Of a stretch of DNA of 64,000 nucleotides, positions 55,653-64,000 are shown one piece after another (position 1 is the first letter of the stretch; the number at the start of each line of letters is the position of its first letter). The translations under genes and the position numbers were made by a program. The stretch is from Kingdonia uniflora. Lineage: Eukaryota; Streptophyta; Magnoliopsida; Ranunculales; Circaeasteraceae. The notes beneath the pieces were generated by a model. That model was not told the origin of the DNA, did no database searches, and saw only the letters and a list, made by a program, of their open reading frames with translations. The DNA is taken from the NCBI GenBank assembly GCA_014058105.1, contig JACGCM010001976.1:1163001-1227000 (forward strand). Reading direction: 5' to 3'.

Positions 55653-55928
55653 CCCTTCGCGAATCCTATCTTAAAGAGTGTTGGTGATGTGAGATTGAGA
55701 CTGTTAGGCTGCTATAGAGATGGCCGCTAGTTCAGCTTTACAGCTCAGCACATCAGGTACATTGTTTATCATCCCCGGCTTATGCTTGAGATCTAAATCA
55801 AATTCTACTAGAAACTCGTTCCAACGAGCTTACTTTGATATTAGCTTCTTCTATGTAAGGAAATTGCTTGCTGCGGTATTATCGGTCTTCACCAAAACCT
55901 TCATTCCCAATAAATAATGTCACCATAC

Positions 55929-57098
55929 TCATAGAAAATGCACAATAGCTAGGAGTTCCTTCTCTTGTTCCGAATACCGCCTCTTTGTATCATTTAGCTT
56001 CCTGCTTTTATATGCAACCGGATGCCCATCTTGTAATAACACTCCATTGATTACATAATCAGACGCATCAGTATATACTTCAAACGGCTTGGTAATAGCT
56101 GACCGGGCTAAGACTGGGTCGCTAATCACTGCATGCTTCAGATCGTCAAATGTTGTTTGACATTTCCTGGACCATGACCAAGGTAAGTCCTTCTTGAGTT
56201 AATTTGTAAGGGGTGTCGCCCGCTTTGAATATCCTTCAATGAACCTTCGATAGTAGTTCACGGGGCCAAGAAAAGAGTAAACTTTTGTAACCTTCGTGCG
56301 TAGAAGCTTTCTACTCCTCAATAGCACGCACCTTTTCCACATCCATACGGATCTGTCCTTCGCCAATAATGTGTCCAAGAAAGATAACTTGTTCCTGGGC
56401 AAACGAGCATTTCTTTAACTTGACATATAGTTTATTATGTTGTAGAACTTGGAATACCATGCGAAGATGTTCAAGGTGTTCTTCCATAATAGGGTTGTAG
56501 ATAACAGTATCCTCCAGGTACACCACCATAAACCTGTCATTTATTTCCGGAAGAACTTATTTATAAGAGTACAGAATATTACAGGAACGTTGGTCAAGCC
56601 GAATGGCATGACAAGAAATTCGTATTCCCCATATCGAGTGGAACACGTCATTTTTAGTTCGTTCCCGGCAACAATTCTGACCTGATAGTAACCCGACCTC
56701 AAATCAAGTTTAAAAAAGTACTTCGCAGATGTAAGCTGGTTAAACAAGTCGGCAATGAGCGGTATCGGATACTTGTTCTTCACCGTAACCTTGTTCAGGG
56801 CTCGATAGTTGACACATAATCGCAGACTTCCATCATGTTTCTTTTGAAATAAGACCGAGACACCATATGGCACCTTTGAGGGGCAAATAAAGCTCGATTC
56901 CAACAATCTGTCAAATTGCTTAAGAAGCTTTGCTAGTTCAGGGGTACTCATCCTATACGATCCTTTGGCAGGAGGATTGGCTCCAGGTAATAACTCGATC
57001 AGATGATAAATAGGCCTTCGTGGAAGTAACACCTTTGGCAATTCCTTCAGTATCACATCCTGGAACTCATTAAGTACCCGTGAGACTCCAATTGGCAT
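55929..57098 (-). pseudogene. Chromovirus reverse transcriptase and RNase H
   Basis: RT from 57,098: [75 protein letters not shown] and [19 protein letters not shown], then after a frame change MVVYLEDTVIYNPIMEEHLE. The YLDD box is YLED, replacing a catalytic Asp. RNase H: MISDPVLARSAITKPFEVYT, DASDYVINGVLLQDGHPVAY, KSRKLNDTKRRYSEQEKELL. These enzymes copy the element's RNA. The catalytic substitution plus frameshifts at about 56,541 and 56,310 show it is dead. Confidence 0.9.
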
Positions 57099-57122
57099 GA
57101 CGATGTGATTATAATCATCCAG

Positions 57123-57344
57123 CTACATCTGTAAGGTAGCAAAGTAGGTCAACTCCCCTTGCTTCAATCCCTTCTTCAACTGAAGAGTTGATAATATTCC
57201 GTTCTTATCTCTATACGTGGATATTTGTACGATTGAGGGATTCTCACCAAAGATCCCCAGGGAATTAACGAACGACAACGATACTGTTTTATGGTAGCAA
57301 AAAAAGTCCATCCCTAGAATAATCTTGAAATTATCCAGTGTCAC
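57123..57344 (-). pseudogene. Chromovirus protease fragment
   Basis: The frame reads MTLDNFKIILGMDFFCYHKT then VSLSFVNSLGIFGENPSIV. The 'F.ILGMDFL..' block follows the active site of gypsy proteases; the DSG itself would lie to the right (57,345-57,520), in a region with broken frames. Confidence 0.7.
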
Positions 57345-57899
57345 CGAAAGAAGAATAACCTTCCCACTCTACTGTCCTATTTGAATTGGAACAAACTTGG
57401 TAACCCCATGTATCGACATTGCGGCTGAGTTGATAGCTAGAATCCTTCACCAAACGCAGTCCCAAACAATTTGCTTCCTAAATGGCTATAAAGCAATGGG
57501 TAGTAACGGCATCAACCATTGCCAAAGTGTTTCGCCCATAAATACTGAGATCCACATACATGAGTCCCTTCTTAGGTATAGTCTCCGCCAACTGAGTGGT
57601 CACTGCATTAAGCAAGTGAAGGGAACCCAAATGAGTTTTACCGCCATCACCTCCCTGCGCAGTGCCATTAGTTCACTCGCCTTACGATGCTAGCAGGGAA
57701 TTCAATGCCGTATTTTAAGGACATTGGTATGGTTTGTGATTCCCTCCGTAAAAAAAATACTTCAAGTTCATTTGATGTCCTTGAAACCTGGATGAGGATG
57801 AGGTACCACCATTGTAGCGTGGCCTGTGATAATCTCTCCCGGGATTGGAACTCGAGGCACTACTTATACTTGTTCCACCACTTCTAACTTGGTCATGGC

Positions 57900-58711
57900 C
57901 TTGGATTTGGCCTTGGTCTCCCTCACTTCTAGCTTGGTATCCCCCATTCTTGCCTTTATTATGACTATATGAGGATCTATTTCTCTGTTATGACTGGGAT
58001 GCAAACTGGAACTGAGTTAGTCGATGCTCACCCTGCATAGGAGTGTAGTCGTTGATATGCTAGTGAAAGCCATTATGAATGCCGAATCTTGAACCTTTTG
58101 CCTTTGCAGTTCAGTCTAGAACCATGGTTTTAAACCTTCCAAGAAACATAATAACTTGTCCTTTTTAGACATGTCGCAAATATCCAATATTAGTGTTAAG
58201 AACCGTTTGACATAATCAGAGATATTGCCGGTCTACTTCAGTTGCCTTAAACTCCTCCGAACAATGAACTCAACATTCTCGAGCAGGAACTGAGTCTCCA
58301 ACTCCTTCTTTAAGTCATCCCATGTGCTAATAGTACCATGGCCGCTCTTGATCTTGGCATACTTGGTGCGCCACCATAGTTTAGCGTCACCTACGAGGTA
58401 CATGGTTGCTATCGACACCTTCGTACATTTACTCTCATGCATGACTGCATTGAAGTAAGTTTCCATATCGAAGAAGTTTGCGTCCATCACCCCTCGTACG
58501 CCTTGGATTCGGGGACCTTGATCCTAGGCCGTTCTACACCGCCACCCAAAGGTGCTAGTTCACCAGTTCCAACAATCTTAATTAGAATATTCACATTCGA
58601 AGATAGTTCAGCCACTTGATCCAAAAGTATAGCCATATTCCCCTCGACTACCCTTTCTAGCATAACGAAACGTTCACTCATATGGGTCTGATCATCTGAG
58701 AACCCGTCCAA
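57900..58711 (-). pseudogene. Chromovirus gag
   Basis: Minus-strand from 58,711: MDGFSDDQTHMSERFVMLER, VEGNMAILLDQVAELSSNVN and RPRIKVPESKAYEG. After a frameshift at about 58,490 it reads DANFFDMETYFNAVMHESKC, TKVSIATMYLVGDAKLWWRT and TQFLLENVEFIVRRSLRQLK. The 'A..YL.GDAK.WWR' motif is typical of this chromoviral gag. The zinc knuckle region toward 57,700-57,900 is degraded. Confidence 0.82.
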
Positions 58712-58913
58712 TCATTCCTCCAAAGTTGTTACTTGATCAATAATCCCACCTAAAGCTTGCATCTGAGACTCTAGTTACTCCAACCACATTCGGGTGTTCA
58801 GCTTGGGATTATTGGGTTATCCTCCATTCGTGGGGCAGGGTCATTAGCATTGGGACCCTCCGCCATAGCTAACAAGATCACTCACCTACTAGAACGTAGC
58901 TCTGATACCAATT

Positions 58914-59195
58914 ATCACGGACCAACTGAGATTACAAGCTTGGTACGTGCGACACTCGAGGCAAGTTCCTCAAGTAAGCCTATTTATTCGTCTACTTTCA
59001 ACTGTCTTTTATCACAATATCAAATAATAGCAAGGCAACATACAACGGTACAAAGATTCAATGTACAACTAGTTTTCATTAGCTTATTAACAATATTACA
59101 AGGCATTAGTTCCAACTTGGGTGTATAGGATTCACTTTCTCTATAATATAGCTACTAAGTAAATAGCTTACAACCAAAAGGAAATATCAAAGTTG
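58914..59195 (-). repeat. 5' LTR of the chromoviral element
   Basis: Partner of 53,764-54,045. Its inner edge abuts the initiator-Met-type primer site (58,899-58,910), and its outer edge abuts duplicated host sequence at 59,194-59,196. Confidence 0.82.
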
Positions 59196-60488
59196 GCTTT
59201 AGGTTGGCTGATGACATGGCAGTGATATTGACCAAATCCAATGTCAAGCTGCTGGAAATGCTCTAAACTAAATGTATGACCTACCCTATAGTGACATAAT
59301 GTCGAAAGCCTTACCTACTACATGAGAAAATAATTATTATTGTCATCCACCATAAATCTTTCAAGAACATTTGCTAAGAATATCTCCAACAGGTGTAAGT
59401 TTGTCTAAATTCTGATGTAGGTAGCACCGGGTGTAAGTTTGTATACGATTGTATCTCGTCAAAAATATATTGTTATTATTAGAAATATAGCTTGATAAAA
59501 GTGTTGTTTTCTTTGTTTTTAGGTCAAACCTACACTCAAACTATGTTGATTAGGACGAACAACAAAAGAAGTTTTAAGTTTTATTATGAGTACTTTTGTA
59601 CGTGGGTCCCTAAATAAAAAAAGTTACATTTCACTAATCATATATTTCCAATGTGAATGTTTTTCAGAACACAGTAGCGACAATTTCTCGAAGTTTTGTT
59701 AAGACCCTAATACCACTGTACCAAATAGGCCTGTTTTCGAATCGGATCAGATCGGAAATTGAGAGGGTCAGAATTTTTTCAATTTTTTTCGGAACTATAA
59801 AATTCATTCCGATCCGATCCGATTTTTTTTAGGACTGTAAAAATAAATCCGAATTAGGAAATTTCAGAAATTTTGGAATTAATTTCGGAATAAATTCAGA
59901 ATAACAGAGTTCTCACTTCTTCAAATCAAACCATAATAATAGAGTTCTCATTTCTCCAAGAATCAAATATTCAAAATCGAAGCCATATGAGAATTGAAGC
60001 CAGAGAGAAGATTTAACTTTTCTTCTTCGCTGCGAATCAAAATCGGGGCAGTGGAGAATGGAGAATGGAAAATGGAGGCAGTAGAGATTTAACTTAAGAG
60101 TAGAGGGAGTGGTGGCGGTAGAGATTTAACTTAAGAGTGGAGAGCAGTGGAGAATGGAGGCAGTGAAGAATAGAGAAGAATAGGCGGTGGAGAATGCCCT
60201 AGGTTAAGAATATTAAGGTCTAATGTTTTATGTTTCAATTCGAATTATTTGGAATTAAATCGGATTAGAGGGATATTCGGAATAATCGGATCGGAAAATT
60301 CAGAATTTCGGAATTGCACACAGCTATCCGATTCCGATCCGAATTTTTTCGGAAAAATTCAGAAATCGGATTTTCGGAAATCGGAATTGCAAAATATGGT
60401 TCCAAAATCATAAATATCGGATCAAAAATAGAAAAAAATTGAAAGTTCAGACAAAAGTTGCTGCCCTAGTACTACCAAATAAAACCCA
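59194..60488 (+). repeat. Duplicated segment, copy 1, right part (interrupted by a 745-bp insertion)
   Basis: Parallels 61,531-62,739: 'atgctctaaactaaatgtat', 'acataatgtcgaaagcctta', 'gtttgtatacgattgtatct', 'aggtcaaacctacactcaaa', 'tcatatatttccaatgtga', 'gttaagaccctaa', then 'taccactgyaccaaataaaa' once the insertion is removed. It lacks both MITEs present in copy 2. Confidence 0.9.
59728..60472. mobile_element. 745-bp insertion flanked by a 9-bp target duplication
   Basis: It begins GGCCTGTTTTCGAATCGG and ends GCTGCCCTAGTAC. Identical 9-mers TACCAAATA flank it (59,719-59,727 and 60,473-60,481); copy 2 of the duplication has the site once (CACCAAATA at 62,723-62,731). The interior is full of 'ttcggaa' and 'atcggatcgg' words in both orientations, forming internal inverted repeats. 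A 9-bp duplication points to a Mutator-like mechanism, but the two termini are not inverted copies, so the superfamily is not settled. No ORF of note. Confidence 0.8.
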
Positions 60489-60580
60489 ATGATTCAGGGA
60501 GATATCTGTGTTCTCGATAACCTCAAATTTCCTTCATTGCAGAGTACGTGATTATTACTATCTGGTGTACATAAAATAAA

Positions 60581-60676
60581 TTGGATTTGAAGAAGTACGG
60601 GGAGAACCAACTCCTTGAGGGGAAAAAGGGCACGATCAGTGAAAAAATTTCACCGATGAATATGTATTGGCAGGTA
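60581..60676 (+). other. Exon-like sequence with a strong splice donor, duplicated
   Basis: The frame reads MDLKKYGENQLLEGKKGT then ISEKISPMNMYWQ and meets cag|gtaaat at about 60,676. It is preceded by a cattgcag splice-like site at about 60,535-60,542. Copy 1 keeps only the right end, starting at 51,971 after the copia LTR (gggcacgattgatcaatg ... tattggcag|gtaaat). I do not recognise the protein. It could be an internal exon of a lost gene, or chance. Confidence 0.3.
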
Positions 60677-61899
60677 AATTTTCTGCTAATTTATCTAACC
60701 CCCGTTCTTGTTTCTTGTTTCTTTCCTGTAACTCTATCAGGGCCGCTGTATATATGCATAAGCTCTTTTCATCTTTGCTGCTTTCACGCATCATCTCTTT
60801 CATAATTTCCTGGTAACAAAGAAAAAAAATATATATATAAAGTGTGCCTGATAAACTATATCATCATTATACATACTAATCACGCGTGCAACTCACCCTT
60901 AATCAGCATTTTTTTTTTTTTTGTTAAAATATTAGTTTCGGGTATGTTAAGAAGCAACTTAAATATAGTTGCAGTCACCATGCTGTTACAAAACCGTTAG
61001 CGTGTCACGAAAATGTGTCACAGAGTTGAATAATGTAAAAATAGACATCATTTTATGGCAACTATCAAAGAGCTTAAGTTTAAGTTTAAGGTCCTGTCAC
61101 ATTTGAATGGGAGTTATCAATATGCTTGAGGTGAAGCTAAGATGTATTTCTTTCTTCCTCTAAACAATTTGACTGCTGAAACATCCTGGGATCATAAGCT
61201 AACACACTTAGCCGCGTAACGTTTTATAAGACAATCAAAAGAAGCAAATACTTACTGAGATGTTAATACATACATGGATGATAATTGGAGTTGCAGCTTC
61301 CTGTAACATCCCTCTCAAAAGATATGGGTTTAACCTTAAGCCAAGCAGTTTTCATGTACATGTGCCATCATCTGATTTGTTTATAGTACGTCAGTAAAGT
61401 CTTTACCGCTGCAACATTTTTAAACCAAAACGATGTGTATCCATTTATGTTGTCTACGTGTTCTCTTTTAATCTGTTGGATTGCGGCGGTAAAGACACTT
61501 TTAGGAAGAAAAAAATTGGAGCTGCTGAATTGGCTTTTGGTTGGCTAATGATATATTGACCAAATTCAATGCCAAGCTGCTGAGAATGCTCTAAACTAAA
61601 TGTATGCCCTACCCTATAGCAACATAATGTCGAAAGCCTTACCTACTACTACATGAGAAAATAATTATTGGTGTCATCCACCATAAATCTTTCGAGAACA
61701 TTTGCTAAGAATATCTCCAAGAGGTTGTCTATGTTCGGATGTAGGTAGCACCTGGTGTAAGTTTGTATACGATTGTATCTCGTCAAAAATATGTTGTTAT
61801 TATTAGAAATATCGTTTGATAAAAGTGTTGTTTTCTTTGTTTTTAGGTCAAACCTACACTCAAACTATGTTGATTAAGACGAACAACAAAAAAATCTAA

Positions 61900-62236
61900 G
61901 AGCATCCACAGCAGCCTCTCCATGGAGTAGTTTTGAGGAGTTTCAACCCAACTTTGATGTTTTGAATGTAACAGATTCCCTACAAAAATGAGCCACATCA
62001 CATAATTAACTACTTAAACCACTTCAAATTAGTTAAGTTTAAAAATAAGAGGCAAAAAGTAATATTTTTCTTTACTTTAAACCTCTAAAGTAACTTTACA
62101 CGTAATGTAAGAGTCCTACGTGGCTTACCGAATATTTCTCTAGGCTCCCCCATACTTGAGTGAAAGAAACTATAAAAATCATTTTATTACTTTTTGCATC
62201 CCTAAAATAAGTTTAGGGAGGCTGTTGTAGATGCTC
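61900..62236. mobile_element. Tourist-like MITE 1
   Basis: The left end GAGCATCCACAGCAGCCTC and right end (complement) GAGCATCTACAACAGCCTC match at 17 of 19 positions. The left flank is TAA (61,897-61,899); the right flank reads CCG, so the target duplication is not intact. 337 bp, non-coding. Subterminal 'aaaataagtttagggaggctg' is shared with MITE 2. Confidence 0.85.
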
Positions 62237-62338
62237 CCGTAGCCACAATCTAACATGGGTCCCTGACAAAAATAACTTACATTGCACGAATCATATATTT
62301 CCAATGTGAGAATTCTGTAAGTTTTGTTAAGACCCTAA

Positions 62339-62712
62339 GAGCATCCACAGCGCAGACTCTTTTTTATAGGAAGTGATTTGAGAAGTTTTAAATCAAATTT
62401 AGAGTTGTGCACAAAACAGTCTCCCTAAATAAAAAGAGCCACCTCAAAAGTTTATATTAGTCACGTCAAAAGTTAGAAAAATATGTTAAAACAGATTTCC
62501 ATCTCTCTTTCCTAATATTTCCACGTAACAAATTTAGTTTCCACGCAAGATTAAAGTTGCAACGTGACTGACCAAATCTTTTCCCCCACTCCCTATTGTT
62601 GAGGAGAGAGAGTGAAATTTATGGATAAAGAGTCTAATAGAGAGTCAATAAAAACCAATTTTTAGCAAATTGCCTCCCTAAAATAAGTTTAGGGAGGCTG
62701 ACGTGGATGCTC
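62339..62712. mobile_element. Tourist-like MITE 2, with a clean TAA target duplication
   Basis: The ends are GAGCATCCAC at both sides (right end read as complement), with a shared subterminal block with MITE 1. It is flanked by TAA at 62,336-62,338 and 62,713-62,715. In copy 1 of the duplication the same site reads gaccctaataccactg without an insert (59,703-59,718), so the 374-bp element plus one TAA is exactly the difference. A 3-bp TAA duplication is the PIF/Harbinger (Tourist) signature. Confidence 0.94.
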
Positions 62713-62739
62713 TAATACCACTGCACCAAATAAAACCCA

Positions 62740-63103
62740 TTCAACTCATTGACGGTGAAATAGGTCCACCACCACTACTTCTTCGAAAGGGAAGGGACGA
62801 GGAAACTTGCATTCGGAACGACTAGAGGACATCATGATGTCACTAATGACCTCGCCACACAAACGTCACTCCTTTCCATTCTATGTGGCACACAGTTCAA
62901 TGTATTAAACCATAAAAAGAGGTGTGCTTGACCGCCGAGTCGGCTATCTATCATTGTCAATTTATTTACCCACGTGCACAAATTGCAGATATTTATTATA
63001 AATTGTCTGAGTATGTCTTTCCTTTCACACAGACCAAACTTTGCCAAACTCAAACAATACACACAACAGGAGTAGAACTCCTTCCTCAACACACATAATA
63101 AGA
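62740..63103 (+). promoter_or_regulatory. Promoter and 5' leader of the NAC gene
   Basis: Between the MITE-bearing duplication and the NAC start codon lie a perfect G-box/ABRE core, CACGTG in 'cccacgtgcac' (62,971-62,976), and a TATA-like 'tttattataaat' (62,992-63,003), about 20 bp apart. The start codon is 100 bp after the TATA-like stretch. ABRE/G-box elements answer bZIP factors under abscisic acid and osmotic stress, which fits SNAC-type genes; activity here is inference. Confidence 0.5.
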
Positions 63104-64000
63104 ATGATGAAGAGAGAAAGAGATGCAGAGGCTGAGTTGAATCTGCCACCGGGTTTTCGCTTCCATCCCACAGACGAAGAACTCGTGGTTCATTACTTAT
63201 GTAAAAAGATCAGCTACCAATGCTTACCAGTTCCAATTATCGCAGAAGTTGATCTTTACAAATATGATCCACAGCAACTACCAGGTACCACCACCACACC
63301 CTTTTACATCAAACAACAACAACAAAGCACTATGTTCAGTTCACATTTTTCAACAAAAATATATATATGCATACAAGTTATAAATCATGAGCAGAAGGAG
63401 AAGATATGTTTATATGACAACTTATAAGTATTGGATCTATTTTTTATATTTGCAGAGAAGGCATTGTTTGGAACAAAAGAATGGTACTTCTTTACGCCCA
63501 GGGATAGGAAGTACCCTAACGGTTCGAGACCGAATAGGGCTGCAGGGAGTGGATACTGGAAGGCGACAGGTGCAGATAAACCTATTAGACCAGCAGGATG
63601 TGCAACGCACATTGGAATAAAGAAGGCATTGGTTTTTTACTCAGGGAAGGCACCAAAAGGAGTTAAGACTAACTGGATCATGCATGAGTATCGGCTTGCT
63701 GAACCAAATAGAACTTCCAACAAAAAGGGCAGTCTAAGGGTATGTTACTCCATTTACCAAATCTGCAGTTCCCTAAAAGTAATAAAGTTGATAGGACGTT
63801 AAACTTTGATAAAGCTTGGAAAAGACGGGGACTTTTTATCGATTGGATCTTAGGTTCATACCTGTTTTACGTGCATGACTGAACATTAGTTTCTTCCGTT
63901 CTTTCTCAGACAGAGATCGTCTTTAAAGCAGAACTATATTAAGTAAAAATATGTCAATCTGTTCAAACTGTGTCTGTTTGAGAGATAATGGGGTCAGAAT
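63104..64000 (+). CDS. NAC-domain transcription factor, ATAF/SNAC-like, exons 1 and 2 (gene continues beyond the window)
   Basis: Exon 1 63,104-63,284, intron 63,285-63,455 (gtacc...tttgcag), exon 2 63,456-63,739, then a gtatgt donor with the intron reaching the window end. The joined 155 residues hold NAC subdomains A ([20 protein letters not shown]), B ([18 protein letters not shown]), C ([36 protein letters not shown]) and D ([30 protein letters not shown]). WKATG.DK is the DNA-contacting strand. Splicing rebuilds LPEKALFG (G+AG). Exon 2 ends at GSLR, the usual place before LDDWVLCRIY in exon 3. Sequence is closest to the stress-related ATAF/RD26 group, with a 'RPAGCATH' loop before subdomain D. 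The start is ATG 63,104 (a second ATG follows at 63,107). No defects are seen; the activation domain is outside the window. Confidence 0.94.

Larger units (their letters stand above)
53764..59195 (-). mobile_element. Chromoviral Ty3/gypsy element
   Basis: Two similar repeats of about 280 bp (53,764-54,045 and 58,914-59,195) bracket minus-strand gag, protease, RT, RNase H and integrase with a chromodomain-like tail. A primer site TGGTATCAGAGC (initiator tRNA-Met type) lies at 58,910-58,899 just inside the right LTR, and a G-run polypurine tract (tagggggggtatg, minus strand) at about 54,059-54,071 lies near the left LTR. The element sits in copy 1 of the duplication: sequence right of 59,195 resumes the copy 2 counterpart at 61,531. 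The left flank is not matched in copy 2, so no target duplication can be shown. Confidence 0.88.
60622..62739 (+). repeat. Duplicated segment, copy 2 (carries two MITEs)
   Basis: Direct-repeat partner of 51,971-53,640 plus 59,194-60,488. It holds the empty sites for the hAT element (60,947-60,954) and the 745-bp insertion (62,723-62,731), and itself carries MITEs at 61,900 and 62,339. About 61,286-61,530 has no counterpart in copy 1. Confidence 0.9.

Noticed and set aside
58899..58910. TGGTATCAGAGC as part of a tRNA gene
   Set aside because: It is a primer binding site next to an LTR. No cloverleaf-forming sequence surrounds it.

Overview
This is a plant nuclear window, almost certainly from a eudicot. 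The evidence is intron-containing plant genes (a mitochondrial mS33 gene and an NAC transcription factor), plant-mobile-domain and organic-cation-transporter relics, and several plant-specific transposon lineages: Tat-type and chromoviral Ty3/gypsy, Tork-like Ty1/copia, PIF/Harbinger, Mutator-like and hAT. There are no operons, rRNA or tRNA genes, or CRISPR arrays. I cannot name the species.

Layout. 1-4,016: a decayed PIF/Harbinger-type region, with a transposase N-terminus on the minus strand, a divergent Myb/SANT-like ORF on the plus strand, and a plant mobile domain pseudogene that still shows its exon-intron layout, closed by a TIR-like end. 4,752-9,110: copia element 1, whose 5' LTR and gag read forward but whose pol is inverted. 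11,011-11,920: mS33, the only gene complete in the window. 13,137-15,602: a Mutator-like element with long terminal inverted repeats, a 9-bp target duplication and a possible captured gene fragment. 16,971-17,593: an organic cation/carnitine transporter pseudogene.

19,860-51,970 is nested retrotransposons. First comes a truncated Tat-lineage gypsy element (Tat 1, to 27,789). It abuts a 3.4-kb LTR (27,790-31,175). Then follows copia element 2 (31,222-34,102 and 50,642-51,970), split by a 16.5-kb Tat element (Tat 2), which is itself interrupted by a 2.9-kb solo LTR. Both Tat elements carry plus-strand ORFs antisense to pol, with a gypsy-type 'Transposase_28'-like region and long coiled coils, and both have tandem repeats between pol and those ORFs.

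51,971-62,739 is a direct duplication of about 2 kb. Copy 1 was later hit by copia 2, a hAT element, a chromovirus and a 745-bp element with 9-bp flanks. Copy 2 was hit by two Tourist-like MITEs. Because each copy keeps the other's empty sites, insertion boundaries and target duplications can be read directly. 63,104 to the end: the first two exons of an ATAF/SNAC-like NAC gene, with a G-box/ABRE core and a TATA-like stretch just upstream and a MITE about 390 bp before its start codon.

Most retroelement ORFs have in-frame stops, frameshifts or altered catalytic residues, so the window reads as old, gene-poor, repeat-rich chromatin with two live-looking genes.
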